From Frankia canadensis (GTDB taxonomy: Bacteria; Actinomycetota; Actinomycetes; Frankiales; Frankiaceae), in assembly GCF_900197875.1 (NCBI RefSeq), contig NZ_FZMO01000235.1:1-44862 (forward strand): a DNA stretch of 44,862 nt. Direction: 5' to 3'. Of the stretch, positions 31,890 to 41,040 are shown one piece after another. The notes below the pieces were generated by a model. It was given only the letters and a program-made list of their open reading frames with translations. It was not told the DNA's origin and did no database searches. Within the stretch, counting starts at the first letter, position 1, and the number at the start of each line of letters is the position of its first letter. The position numbers were made by a program, and so were the translations under genes.

Positions 31890-33666
31890 CACGGACCTGC
31901 CCGCGGCGCCCGCGACCTCGGCGCCGCCGGGACCGGAGGCCACCGACAGCGCCGCCGGCCCCCGACCGCGGGCACGGGCGCGGGCGCGGTGGGCGGAGCA
32001 CGGCCTGTTCCTGGCGAGCGCCGTCGGCTACCTCGCCGGCGGGCTGTGGCTGAGCTTCGCCCACGACAGCGTCATGTCGGACGCGCTCAGCCGCACCGCC
32101 AACGGCTACTACACGGTGTTCAGCCGCGACCCGCACCTGGCCGCGGTCGGCTTCGTGTGGAACCCTCTGCCCTCGCTGGCACAGATCCCGCTGCTGCCAC
32201 TGGCCAGGCTGTGGCCGGCGTTCGCCTGTCGGGGCGTCGCCGCGACCGTCCAGTCGGCGCTGTTCATGGCGGGTGCGGTCGTGTACTTCCGCCGGGTCTG
32301 CCACGAGCTCGGCGCCGGCGAGCGGGTCGCGTGGGCGCTGACCGCGCTGTTCGCCGTCCACCCCGAGATCGCCTACTACGGGATGAACGGGATGAGCGAG
32401 GGATCGTTCCTGTTCTTCCTGTTCGCCGCCGCGGCGGCGCTGACGCGCTGGGTCCGCACCGGTGTCGCGGGCCCGCTGGCCGCCGCCGGGCTCGCGCTCG
32501 GCGCCTGCTACCTGACCCGGTACGAGGCGGTCGCCGCCGGGCTGGTCACCACCGCCTTCGTCGGCGGCGTCTCCTACTGGCGCGCCGGTGCGGACGGCGG
32601 CGCGAGCGCGGGCGGCCGGCGCTCGACCGCCGTCGCGGACATGATCATCCTGGCGCTGCCGCTCGTGTTCTCGTTCACGGTCTGGGCGATCACCAGCAGC
32701 CTCATCATCGACTCGCCGTTCGCCCAGTTCACCTCCGCGAACGGGAACTCCGCGCAGACCAGGCTGTCGGCCGGCGGCATCAGCTCGGTCGTCGACCAGC
32801 CCGGCGGGCCGCTCGGCTACCTGTTCGACCAGTCCCGACTGCTGGAACCGTTCGGCCTGCCGATCCTCGCGGTCGCCGGCTGGCTGTGCTGGCGGCGCCG
32901 CGACGTCGCCCCGCTCGCCCCGGTGGCGGTGCTCGGCGGGGCCTACGCGTTCTCCGTCGCCGCGCTGCTCGCCGGGCAGACCTTCGGCTGGCTGCGGTTC
33001 TCGATCACCATCGTCCCGGTGGTGCTGCTCGCCGCGGCGACGGTCCTGCGTCCCCCGGCGCCGGCCGACGGTCGGGAGGCGTGGTCGGCCGCGGCCGACC
33101 CGCCGCCGGTCGCCACCGGTCGCCACCGCGCCACCGCGCGCCGCCTCGCGACCCGGTACCGCCGGTACGCCGCCCCCACCGTCGTCCTGCTGATGCTGCT
33201 CACCGCGCAACCGGCCACCGCGCGCGGTCTGCTCAACCCGCTGCTCGCCCGGGAGGAGTCCTACTTCCTGACCCAGATCTTCGCCCCGGGGCGGGCGAGC
33301 CCCGAGCAGCGCAGGGTCGTCCACCGGTACGTCCAGGACCGTGAGCTGGCCCGCTGGCTGGACGCCCAGCGCCTGCCGGCGGGCGCGGTGCTGCTCGACG
33401 CGGCCGACGGCTACGAGGTGGTGCTCGCCTCCCAGCGCCCGGACCAGTTCGCCATCACCCCCGACCGGGACTTCGGCGAGCGTCTCGGCGACCCCGGGGG
33501 CCACGGCGCGCGGTATCTGGTGACCCGCGTCGTCAGCGCGTCCAGCCCGGCCGACGCGGTCGCCCACGCCTACCCGCACCTCGCCACCGACCCGGCGTTC
33601 CGCCTTGTCCGGGTCGAGCGCGATCCCGGCGATCTGCCCGCCTGGCACGTCTACGCCGTGCGGTGA
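31876..33666 (+). CDS. GT-C fold membrane glycosyltransferase (GT39/mannosyltransferase-like)
   Basis: A 596-residue protein with about ten membrane segments after a 35-residue Pro/Ala/Arg N-terminus. The first external loop has DSVMSDALSRTANGYY and VGFVWNPLPS, and a later segment reads PEIAYYGMNGMSEG, like GT-C proteins that use polyprenyl-phosphate sugars (GT39/GT83 group). The acidic residue in the first loop is the usual catalytic candidate. The C-terminal soluble part (about 470-596) ends WHVYAVR. ATG 31876 overlaps the preceding GT2 gene by 14 bases. It is the last gene of the plus operon and stops 30 bases before the end of the opposing GH16 gene. Donor and acceptor unknown. Confidence 0.75.
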   Translation: MPAPDTDLPAAPATSAPPGPEATDSAAGPRPRARARARWAEHGLFLASAVGYLAGGLWLSFAHDSVMSDALSRTANGYYTVFSRDPHLAAVGFVWNPLPSLAQIPLLPLARLWPAFACRGVAATVQSALFMAGAVVYFRRVCHELGAGERVAWALTALFAVHPEIAYYGMNGMSEGSFLFFLFAAAAALTRWVRTGVAGPLAAAGLALGACYLTRYEAVAAGLVTTAFVGGVSYWRAGADGGASAGGRRSTAVADMIILALPLVFSFTVWAITSSLIIDSPFAQFTSANGNSAQTRLSAGGISSVVDQPGGPLGYLFDQSRLLEPFGLPILAVAGWLCWRRRDVAPLAPVAVLGGAYAFSVAALLAGQTFGWLRFSITIVPVVLLAAATVLRPPAPADGREAWSAAADPPPVATGRHRATARRLATRYRRYAAPTVVLLMLLTAQPATARGLLNPLLAREESYFLTQIFAPGRASPEQRRVVHRYVQDRELARWLDAQRLPAGAVLLDAADGYEVVLASQRPDQFAITPDRDFGERLGDPGGHGARYLVTRVVSASSPADAVAHAYPHLATDPAFRLVRVERDPGDLPAWHVYAVR

Positions 33667-33696
33667 CGACCGACCGCCCACGTCCCCGGGCCGGCG

Positions 33697-34605
33697 TCAG
33701 CTCCGGTAGGGGTAGGCGCGGATCCAGTCGACGTACATCGAGACCTGTGCGGGGGTGCTGGCGTCCCGGCAGGGGATGGCGTCATGGCAGCCGGTGTCGA
33801 GCTGGAGGGCCATGTGCATCGGGGCGGTGCTCGGGATCGTCAGCGCGCCGCCGAGGTGGCGGGCCGGCAGGACGGTGAAGACGTTGCGGCCGTCGAGGTA
33901 GTAGGACAGCCGGGTCGGCAGCCACTCGACCGCGACCGTGTGCCACGCGGTGAAGTCCCCGACCAGCGCGGTCGGGATGCTGAGGGTGTCGTTGCGGGGC
34001 CCGTTGTGGACGGCCATCGTCGCCGAGCGGCGGGTGCCGTCCTGAACCTCGACCAGGTCGATCTCCCCGTCGTCCGGCCACTTCTGCGTCTGCGGCCACA
34101 GCAGCACCACCGCCGAGAAGCCGGCCCCCTCCTCGACCCGGAACCGGGCCTCCCAACGGCCGTACGTCTGGTGCAGCAGGCTCGACAGGCCGCCGGAGAC
34201 GTCCCGGCCGCTCGCGTCGGTGCCGCCGGTGATCCGCAGCAGGCCGGCGCCGACGCTCACCGCCGCCGGCACCCGCGGGAACGCACCGTTCGGGCTGTCG
34301 TAGACGAACCACTTCGCCGGATCGACCCCCGACCCGCCGAAGTCGTCCGACTGCACCGGCGCGCCCCAGATCCCGCCGCCGCCGGCCGCGGGCCCCGCAG
34401 GCGCCGCGTCCGACCCGCCCGACGCGGACCCCGCGGCCGCGAGCGGCGTGCGTGCCGCGCGGCCTGCACCCTGGCCTGACACGTCCGACGAACAGGCGGC
34501 CAGTAGCAACACTCCGGCGGCGGCCGCGGCGAGTGACACCCGGGCCGCGGCCGTCCGGCCCGTCACCCCGCGCAGGCGCGCCCCGCCGCGCACCCGCCGG
34601 CTCAC
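33697..34605 (-). CDS. GH16-family glycoside hydrolase lipoprotein
   Basis: A 302-residue secreted lipoprotein of glycoside hydrolase family 16, which cleave or transglycosylate beta-1,3/1,4-glucans, agar, carrageenan or xyloglucan. The signal ends LLLAACSSD, a lipobox with Cys C38 for lipid attachment. After a Gly/Ala/Ser linker, the domain has YGRWEARFRV and the catalytic E181-I-D-x-x-E186 in DGEIDLVEVQD, then WHTVAVEW and YLDGRNVF. GTG 34605 overlaps the stop of the acyltransferase gene (GTGA). Being last in an operon with glycosyltransferases, it may process the exported glycan. Substrate is not known. Confidence 0.88.
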   Translation of the reverse strand: MSRRVRGGARLRGVTGRTAAARVSLAAAAAGVLLLAACSSDVSGQGAGRAARTPLAAAGSASGGSDAAPAGPAAGGGGIWGAPVQSDDFGGSGVDPAKWFVYDSPNGAFPRVPAAVSVGAGLLRITGGTDASGRDVSGGLSSLLHQTYGRWEARFRVEEGAGFSAVVLLWPQTQKWPDDGEIDLVEVQDGTRRSATMAVHNGPRNDTLSIPTALVGDFTAWHTVAVEWLPTRLSYYLDGRNVFTVLPARHLGGALTIPSTAPMHMALQLDTGCHDAIPCRDASTPAQVSMYVDWIRAYPYRS

Positions 34606-35888
34606 CGCACGAGCCCCAGCGGATCCGCGCACAGCAGCTCGGCCATCGCCCGTACCGCCTTCCGTTCGAACAGTGCCCCGTCGAACGTGATGCTGACATG
34701 CAGGCACCCGTCCAGCTCCGCCATCGTGACGGTGATTCCCCCGGGACCGCCCGGAGTCGACGCGAGGGCGAGCGTCCGCTCCCCCGGCGAGGCCCGCCAC
34801 GGCAGCCCGGTGAACCCGGGCAGGCGCGGGAGGAAGTTGACCGCCAGCGTCGGTGCCGGCCGCGAGGGCGGCGCCGCCGGGCCGCGACCCCGGCGCGGGA
34901 GCGGGATGGGTGGCGCGAGCTGCTTGGCCGCGGCGGCGGCCATGGTCGCGACCGGACGGCCCGAGTCGATCACCGCGCGCATCGCCGTCGAGATGGCCAC
35001 CGGGTCGCGCGGGTCGGCGGGCTCCAGGTACACGCCCGCGACGAAGTTGCCCACGCCCCCGGCCGGCACCGGCAGGAACCGGCGGCCGTCGAACAGCACC
35101 CACAGGCCCGGCGCCGGCGCCGGCAGGCCCGCGCGTGCGACGGCGCTCCACGCCGCGGCGAACAGGATGCCCGCCACCGACCGCCCGGTGTCCCGCCCGC
35201 CGCGCGCGTCCCGCACGGCGCGCAGCAGCTCGGGCCCGGTGTGGCGCGCCACGAACGCCGGGTCGGCGCCCCCGTCCGGGCCGGCTCCACCCCCCCGTTC
35301 CGTGAGCGGAGTGTCCCCCGCGGCCGCGCCGGCGCCGCGGGCGATGGCGGCCAACCGGCCGGGATGACGGGCGAAGGTCGCCGCGAACGCACGGGGCAGC
35401 GCCAGTCGCGGGCCCGCGTGCGCGGCGAGCGTGGGGACGCCCCCGTCCAGGGCGCGGCCGAGCAGCTCCGACCAGTACAGGTCGAGGTGGCGACCATCGC
35501 CGACGAGGTGGCTCATCTCGACCAGGACGTGCTCACCGCCGACCGAGATCCGCAGCGGCAGGTCCGCGGGCGGGGTGCGCAGGCCGCGCTCGACCAGGGC
35601 GAGGACGTCGTCGGCGCCACCCACGTCGGGATCGAGCGGGCGCACCACCCGGTCGAGGTGCTCGGCCAGGCGAGGCCCGGGGACGGGGCGCCACCGGGTG
35701 CCCGCGCGGTCCAGGGTGCACAGTGGCGGGCGGCCCGGGGCGATGGCGGCGAGCCGGTACAGGGCGTCGCGCAGCCGCGGCGGCGACGGCACGTCCAGCG
35801 GCCCGAGCACGCCGACGATCTGCGTGCGCCGCCACACCCGGTCGCGGGGCACGACGAGCCGGCCGGGCCTGGCGGGGATGGTCGTCAC
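34602..35888 (-). CDS. Condensation/PapA-like acyltransferase
   Basis: A 428-residue acyltransferase of the CoA-dependent condensation superfamily (PapA, wax ester synthase and NRPS condensation relatives). The active-site pattern H-x-x-x-D-G is seen as H127-L-V-G-D-G, in MSHLVGDGRH. Other family-like parts are GILFAAAWSAVA, GNFVAGVYLE and the C-terminal LHVSITFDGALFERKAV, where the SITFDG segment corresponds to the DFGWG-type loop region. It has no signal or membrane helix, so it acts in the cytoplasm, probably on an activated acyl thioester. In this operon it may acylate a sugar or lipid intermediate. GTG 35888 overlaps the GT-C gene stop (GTGA). The acyl donor and acceptor are unknown. Confidence 0.75.
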   Translation of the reverse strand: MTTIPARPGRLVVPRDRVWRRTQIVGVLGPLDVPSPPRLRDALYRLAAIAPGRPPLCTLDRAGTRWRPVPGPRLAEHLDRVVRPLDPDVGGADDVLALVERGLRTPPADLPLRISVGGEHVLVEMSHLVGDGRHLDLYWSELLGRALDGGVPTLAAHAGPRLALPRAFAATFARHPGRLAAIARGAGAAAGDTPLTERGGGAGPDGGADPAFVARHTGPELLRAVRDARGGRDTGRSVAGILFAAAWSAVARAGLPAPAPGLWVLFDGRRFLPVPAGGVGNFVAGVYLEPADPRDPVAISTAMRAVIDSGRPVATMAAAAAKQLAPPIPLPRRGRGPAAPPSRPAPTLAVNFLPRLPGFTGLPWRASPGERTLALASTPGGPGGITVTMAELDGCLHVSITFDGALFERKAVRAMAELLCADPLGLVR

Positions 35889-37807
35889 GCTGGTGTCCTC
35901 ACATCGCGGGTGAACAGGTAGATCGACGCGTCCGGGTTGGTGTGGACGGCGACGAAGTGCGGGTCCGCCCGTACCTCCCGTTCGAGGCGGGCGAGGGTGC
36001 CATCCGGCGCCAGGCCGTAGGAGTGGGCGAACGCGACCTGGCTGTGGGAGAACACGAGATAGCCGCGGGGGCCGTAGCGGCTCAGCGTCTCGACCACCCC
36101 GGCGATCTCCTGCGCGGCCGGTCTGCCGAGCGCGGTGCCGCGGAAGACGGGATCCTCCAGCAGCGCGTACGACGGCTGCGGCGTCCGGCGGAACTCGGCG
36201 TAGCGGGGGCCGTAGTCGCCGGGCCAGTCGTTGTCGCCGAACATGATCGGAATGTGCGGGTCGCCGTGGTCGTACAGCCAGCCGGCGGAGGCGACGTCGC
36301 CGCGGGACATGGCGTTCGCGTCGAAGGGGATGTAGAACGCGCACAGCCACAGGCCGAGCGTCGTCGTCAGGGTGGCCAGCGCCACCGCGATCCGCCCCCG
36401 GCCCGGCCGATTCTCACCGAGCAGCGCGGCGGCGACGAGGATGGCGCACCATGGCAGCGTGAACAGGTAGACCCGGAGCCGCCCCTCCCCGCCGTAGGTC
36501 TGCGCGAACAGCACCAGCGCGGTGCCGACGACCGCGCCGCCGCACAGCAGCACGACGCGGCCGCCACGATGGCGACGGCGCAGCACCAGCGCCCCCGCGG
36601 CGGCGGCGAGCCAGGTGCCGGCGAACAACACCAGCCCGGCCCGGGCGTAGAGCACCTTCGCCGCGGACTTGTGCAGCTCGACGTAGACCCCGGAGTTCGT
36701 CGCGTTGGCGACCGCGTCCGCCCCGCTGAACAGGCCGAAGTGGCTCCGGACGTAGTCGAGGTTCGGCACCAGCCAGGCGAGGGCGATCGCGGCCATCGCC
36801 ACCACCAGCCAGCGCGGGCGCACGACACCGAGCACGGTGAGCACGCCGACGGTGAGCACGACCAGATACGGCGTGAGCTGATGGCTGACGACGACCGCCG
36901 ACATCAGCAGCAGCACCGCGGTGAGCACGGCGCCCCGCGGCCAGGCCGCGCCGGGCCGCGGCGGGCCGCCCGCCGCGTGCGCCGACCGTCCCAGCACCCG
37001 GCGCAGCAGCCGGGCGCGCCGCCCGTCGCCGCGGGTCGCCCCGTTGTCGGCGAGCTGACCGGCGACGAGGACGTGGATGGCGAGTGCCAGGGTGAAGCCG
37101 ATCGCCTGCGGCGCGAAGTAGTTCTGGCCGATCCAGTTCGCCGCGGTGAACAGGTAGCCGGCGAACCACGGCACCCGGGTGCCGCCCATCACCGTGCGGG
37201 CAAGGGCGACGACGAGCAGCAGGTCCACCACGGCGAACGCCGGTTCCGCCCAGGCCGCGAACGCCACCGGGTCAGGCCGCCCGGCGACCTCGCCGAACAG
37301 CGCGGCAAGCGCGAAGAAGCCGGGCCACCGGTGGTAGATGTCGACGGACCGGTCGACCCCGTGCTGCGCCTCGATGAACCGGGTGACGCCGATGTGCTTG
37401 TAGACGTAGGCGTACTGCGGCATGTCGGCGACGGCCGGGATCGTCGCGTAGAGCACGATCGCCAGGGCTGTCCCGCCACAGGCGAGTACGGCGCCGCTCG
37501 GCCGGGCGGCCGCCAGCGCGCCGACGGCGCCGAGGGTCACCAGGCCCAGCGCGGCGAACCAGAGCACCGGCAGCGCCGCCAGCAGTCCGTAGGAGCCGAG
37601 CCGGTCGACGTGGATCGCGCGCAGGCTCACCGCCCACAGCGCGAGCCCGCCGAGCACGGCCGCGAGCGCCAGCGCGCCATCGCGCCCGCCGGCCCACGAC
37701 CAGCGCGCTTCCCGCGGGGTCGGCAGCGCCGCGGGGAGCCCGATGCCGGGCGGGACGGCCCCGGGCCGCGGCGGCGCGTCCAGCGGCGGGCTGTCAGGAC
37801 CGGGCAT
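35885..37807 (-). CDS. Large polytopic membrane protein (GT-C-like)
   Basis: A 640-residue protein with about twelve membrane segments between residues 45 and 500 and a cytoplasmic or outer C-terminal part of some 140 residues. The first long loop has TIPAVADMPQYAYVYKHIG, the kind of acidic motif seen in GT-C transferases, followed by RSVDIYHRWPGFFA. The C-terminus has IMFGDNDWPGDYGP and HSQVAFAHSYG. It resembles the EPS-associated membrane transferase or polymerase type (Wzy-like alternative). ATG 37807 lies inside the end of the upstream gene, overlapping 14 bases. Its role in polymerisation or sugar transfer is inferred from context, not from a catalytic motif. Confidence 0.65.
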   Translation of the reverse strand: MPGPDSPPLDAPPRPGAVPPGIGLPAALPTPREARWSWAGGRDGALALAAVLGGLALWAVSLRAIHVDRLGSYGLLAALPVLWFAALGLVTLGAVGALAAARPSGAVLACGGTALAIVLYATIPAVADMPQYAYVYKHIGVTRFIEAQHGVDRSVDIYHRWPGFFALAALFGEVAGRPDPVAFAAWAEPAFAVVDLLLVVALARTVMGGTRVPWFAGYLFTAANWIGQNYFAPQAIGFTLALAIHVLVAGQLADNGATRGDGRRARLLRRVLGRSAHAAGGPPRPGAAWPRGAVLTAVLLLMSAVVVSHQLTPYLVVLTVGVLTVLGVVRPRWLVVAMAAIALAWLVPNLDYVRSHFGLFSGADAVANATNSGVYVELHKSAAKVLYARAGLVLFAGTWLAAAAGALVLRRRHRGGRVVLLCGGAVVGTALVLFAQTYGGEGRLRVYLFTLPWCAILVAAALLGENRPGRGRIAVALATLTTTLGLWLCAFYIPFDANAMSRGDVASAGWLYDHGDPHIPIMFGDNDWPGDYGPRYAEFRRTPQPSYALLEDPVFRGTALGRPAAQEIAGVVETLSRYGPRGYLVFSHSQVAFAHSYGLAPDGTLARLEREVRADPHFVAVHTNPDASIYLFTRDVRTPA

Positions 37808-39149
37808 CGACCGCCCCGAGCGGGCTTGCTGCCGCCCCGCGCCGTGCCGCGGCCCGCGACTGCGCGTAGAGCACCGGACCGGCGATCATGCCGACGCGCT
37901 CGCGGGCGAGTAGCCCCCGGGGCATGGTGTGCTCGCGCCCGTAGCTCTCCCGGGTGACGTCGCCGATCTTCCAGATCTTCCACATGCCCACGGGCAGTTT
38001 CGCGAGGATCTCGCCGCGGCTGCGGCGGTCACCGAGGTGCTTCACCAGGTAGGCCGTCAGGCCCGTGCCATAGCCCCACATCTGCCGGCGCAGCGCGTCC
38101 AGATCGCTGCGGTGGCTGTGCCAGACCAGCGCGGACGGCTCGTAGGCCAGCTGGTAGCCGCCGAGCAGGACCCGGACGAAGGCGTCGAGATCCTCGCCGC
38201 CCTCGGTGGCGGTGCCGGCGCCGAGCGCCTCGTCGAAGCCGCCGAGCGCGCGGATCGCCGCGGCGCGTACCGCGAAGTTCGCGCCGGCCCCGAACACGCC
38301 GGCCGAGTACGGGTAGAGCGGGTGGGCGAGCCGGTGTCGGTCCATGTCGTACAGGTGTGGCTGGCAGCTCGACGCCCAGGTCACCCGGGAGTCGAAGTAG
38401 TACTCGGCCAGATTCTCCAGGGTGGCGGTCGAGACCAGGCCGGTGACGCAGCCGACGTTCGCGCCCGCGCGCAAGCCGCGCAGCAGGCCGGCGACCCAGC
38501 CACCGTCGACGCGGACGTCGTCGTCGGTGAAGGCGATCACCTCGCCGCACGCCTCGGCGACCCCGCGGTTGCGGGCACAGGACAGGCCGGGCCGGTCCTC
38601 GCGCACGTACCGGAACCGGGGTTCGTCACCGACCTCCCGGTCGAACGCCTCCCGGGTCGACTCGTCGCTCGGCGCGTTGTCGACGATCAGGATCTCCAGG
38701 TCCGGATGGTCCAGCGCGCGCAGCCCGGCGAGGCACGCCGGGAGCATCGCGGCCCGGTCGCGGGTGCACACGACGACCGTGACGGATGTCGGGTCCACCA
38801 CCGACCGGGAGCAGTGGGCGACCCGTTCCCGCGGTGGGATCGCCTCCGGTCCGATCGCGCGCACGGCGGGCAGGCCGTCGCCGCGCAGGTGCACCGCCAC
38901 CCGGTCGGCAAACGCGGAGGTCGCCGTCTCGTAGAACGCGTCGTGGTCGAGCAGACCGTCGCGCAGCGGCAGGTTGAGGTAGCCCAGCGGCTCCCCGTGC
39001 AGCCGAACGAGCAACCGGGCCTGCTCGTAGGGCTGCCCGTCCACCCGGGTGAGCGCGGTGGTGGGCAGCACCGGGTCGGACAGCTCGGCCTGCCCGCAGA
39101 AAGTCGGGACGGGGCGGGAGCGCTCCCACGGTTGCCGGCTAGCAGTCAT
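37794..39149 (-). CDS. Glycosyltransferase family 2
   Basis: A 451-residue GT2 enzyme. A 125-residue N-terminal region (RLLVRLHGEPLGYLNLPL...) precedes the GT-A domain, which starts VTVVVCTRDRAAMLPACL (about 123) and contains REDRPGLSCARNRGV, the D-x-D-like TDDDVRVD near 207 and GFDEALGAGTATEGGEDLD, where the last Asp pair would be the catalytic acid region. The final 90 residues include WHSHRSDLDALRRQMWGYG, typical of this class. The enzyme is soluble or peripheral. ATG 39149 overlaps the stop of the small membrane gene (ATGA). Sugar and acceptor unknown. Confidence 0.88.
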   Translation of the reverse strand: MTASRQPWERSRPVPTFCGQAELSDPVLPTTALTRVDGQPYEQARLLVRLHGEPLGYLNLPLRDGLLDHDAFYETATSAFADRVAVHLRGDGLPAVRAIGPEAIPPRERVAHCSRSVVDPTSVTVVVCTRDRAAMLPACLAGLRALDHPDLEILIVDNAPSDESTREAFDREVGDEPRFRYVREDRPGLSCARNRGVAEACGEVIAFTDDDVRVDGGWVAGLLRGLRAGANVGCVTGLVSTATLENLAEYYFDSRVTWASSCQPHLYDMDRHRLAHPLYPYSAGVFGAGANFAVRAAAIRALGGFDEALGAGTATEGGEDLDAFVRVLLGGYQLAYEPSALVWHSHRSDLDALRRQMWGYGTGLTAYLVKHLGDRRSRGEILAKLPVGMWKIWKIGDVTRESYGREHTMPRGLLARERVGMIAGPVLYAQSRAAARRGAAASPLGAVDARS

Positions 39150-39676
39150 GACGCGGTGTCCTTACCTGTCGAACGGCGGGAACGAACGGGACGGGCCGCC
39201 GGGCCGATGGCACGCGGCGAGCGGCGCCGGCGGTACAGGTCGTGCGCCACGAGCCCGATGCTCGGCACCCCGAGCAGCGCCGCGGCGACGCCCGGATGCC
39301 AGACCCCGGCCAGCACGAGGGCGGTGGCGACGAGCAGGTCGGCGGTGAGGCTGAAGGCGAGGGTGAGTCCGACCGTGGTCAGCGGATCGAGTGGTGGAAG
39401 CCGGGCCGTCACGGCCCAGCCGGGCAGCAGCGCCAGGCAGACCAACGCCAGCACGGGCCGGGCGCCGGAGCCTGGGGCGACCAGGATCACGACGGCCAGC
39501 AGCGCGGCGGCGGCCAGCAGCGCCGCGTCCACGGCGGACGGACCCCGCCCGTCGGGGACGACAGCCGGGCCCCGCCCGTCGGGGACGACGGCCCGGTTCC
39601 GCTCCGCGGGGACGACGGTCCGCCGCAGCGGAGTCGTCCGGTCACGATCCTCCGGATCGGGGATGTCGCGCATCAT
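39146..39676 (-). CDS. Small membrane protein with VVPDGRGPA repeats
   Basis: A 176-residue protein with four hydrophobic segments between residues about 48 and 140 (ALLAAAALLAVVILVAPG, VLALVCLALLPGWAV, TTVGLTLAFSLTADLLVATALVLAGV, VAALLGVPSIGLVAHDLY). The N-terminus has a 27-bp-repeat-coded VVPDGRGPA motif. The C-terminus is Arg-rich. Tandem ATGs at 39676 and 39673 give the start, the first overlapping the flippase stop (ATGA). Unrecognised; position between flippase and glycosyltransferase implies a part in glycan export or assembly. Confidence 0.65.
   Translation of the reverse strand: MMRDIPDPEDRDRTTPLRRTVVPAERNRAVVPDGRGPAVVPDGRGPSAVDAALLAAAALLAVVILVAPGSGARPVLALVCLALLPGWAVTARLPPLDPLTTVGLTLAFSLTADLLVATALVLAGVWHPGVAAALLGVPSIGLVAHDLYRRRRSPRAIGPAARPVRSRRSTGKDTAS
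39543..39589. repeat. 27-bp direct repeat, two copies
   Basis: ccccgcccgtcggggacgac occurs at 39543-39562 and 39570-39589, 27 bases apart, so nine codons are duplicated in frame (VVPDGRGPA). A diverged third unit precedes it. Lies in the small membrane gene. Confidence 0.9.
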
Positions 39677-41040
39677 CGGCGAACGCCTTTCTCCGCCCGC
39701 CGGCGCCCGCGCCGCCGCGGTGACGATCCCCGACCGGCGGCCGCGCCGGTGAGGCCGGCGAACGCGGCGGACGGCGCGGCGTGGCGCGCGCGGGAGGGAG
39801 TGGCCAGGAACGCCGCGAGCCGCGGCAGGACGAGCAGGGCGACGACGCAGTCGGCCGCCAGATAGCCGGCGCCGAGCCCGGTGAGGCCGCCGTGGGTGAG
39901 GCCGAACCAGGAGACGCCGAGCTCGGCGACCCCGCAGACGATGCTGATCGCCACCGCCTCGAACAGTCTGCCGGTCACCCGGGCGATCGGCAGGTACGCC
40001 GACACCACGACGATCGGCAGCAGGCTGAGGGTCAGCAGCCGGAGCAGGTCGGCGGCCTGCGCGTAGGCGGGACCGAACACCAGCAGGAGCGGGCGGGCGA
40101 ACAGCAGGATCACGGCCACGACCGGCGCGAGCAGCGTGGCCTGGCGGCGCAGCGCGGTGCGCAGCAACGACGGGATCTGCGCCGGGTCGACCGAGCCGTG
40201 CACGAGCAGCGACGAGCCGAAGTTGAACGCGACCATCCGCAGGCTGTACGGCACCATCCAGGCGATGTAGAACACCGCGTTGCCCTCGGTGCCCAGCCGC
40301 GCGACGACGATCAGCGGCAGCAGGTTCGCGCTGGCCACGCCGACCAGGTTGCCGATGTGGCTGCCGCCGACGAAGCGGGCGACGGTGCCCACGTCCCAGC
40401 CCGGCGGCCCGGGCTCGGCCGCGGCGGCGAACCGGGGCAGTACCCGGCGCCAGATCACCACGTTGACCACGGCGACGAGCAGGACCACTGGCAGCAGCCA
40501 CGACGCGAACACCGCGAATCCGCCCCCGCCGACGAACACCACGAGCAGCGCGAGCCTCAGCAGCCCGAACACCAGGTTCTCCACCGGCACGAGGACCGCG
40601 GCGCCCAGACCGAGCAGCACCACGTCCTGCAACGCGAAGACGGACCAGAACGCGACCGACGCCGGGTACCACGCGAGCCCCCACACCGGCCGCCCGCCGA
40701 ACAGGTCCGCGCCGAAGAGCAGCACGAACGGCACGGCCACGACGGCGCTCGCCACCGCGGCGGTCAGGTAACACCCCCACATCAGCCGACCACCGGAGCG
40801 CCCGGCGCCGGGCAGGAACCGCTGCAGCGCGGTGTGCAGGTCCAGCGACGCGATCGCCGAGATCAGCACCAGCCCCGCGGTCAGGCCCGCGGCCTGGCCG
40901 ACGACGTCACGCGAGTACAGCCGGGCGGACAGCACGTAGCACAGCAGGCCGGTCAGCGCGTTGCCGACGGAGCTCGCGGTGAGGGCATAGGCGTCCAGCA
41001 CGAGCCGTCGGTCGCGAGCCGGGATGCCGACGCCGCTCAT
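39673..41040 (-). CDS. Polysaccharide flippase (Wzx/MATE-like)
   Basis: A 455-residue membrane protein with about twelve to fourteen helices, in the polysaccharide-export flippase superfamily (Wzx, RfbX). It begins DAYALTASSVGNALTGLLCY and has RLYSRDVVGQAAGL, an arrangement seen in the first two helices of flippases. FVGGSHIGNLVGVASANLLP, near residue 220, and YIAWMVPYSLRMVAF are further typical parts. It is predicted to move a lipid-linked glycan across the membrane. ATG 41040 overlaps the GT2 stop (ATGA). In this operon it is the likely exporter for the repeat unit made by the glycosyltransferases. Family is clear; substrate is not. Confidence 0.8.
   Translation of the reverse strand: MSGVGIPARDRRLVLDAYALTASSVGNALTGLLCYVLSARLYSRDVVGQAAGLTAGLVLISAIASLDLHTALQRFLPGAGRSGGRLMWGCYLTAAVASAVVAVPFVLLFGADLFGGRPVWGLAWYPASVAFWSVFALQDVVLLGLGAAVLVPVENLVFGLLRLALLVVFVGGGGFAVFASWLLPVVLLVAVVNVVIWRRVLPRFAAAAEPGPPGWDVGTVARFVGGSHIGNLVGVASANLLPLIVVARLGTEGNAVFYIAWMVPYSLRMVAFNFGSSLLVHGSVDPAQIPSLLRTALRRQATLLAPVVAVILLFARPLLLVFGPAYAQAADLLRLLTLSLLPIVVVSAYLPIARVTGRLFEAVAISIVCGVAELGVSWFGLTHGGLTGLGAGYLAADCVVALLVLPRLAAFLATPSRARHAAPSAAFAGLTGAAAGRGSSPRRRGRRRAEKGVRR

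Noticed and set aside
34606-35151. N-terminal extension of the GH16 frame
   Set aside because: It overlaps the acyltransferase in another frame. GTG 34605 gives a lipoprotein signal and a GTGA junction.
37794-37807. Possible frameshift between the GT2 and GT-C genes because of their 14-base overlap
   Set aside because: Both proteins have complete ends, and the overlap is normal for coupled genes here.
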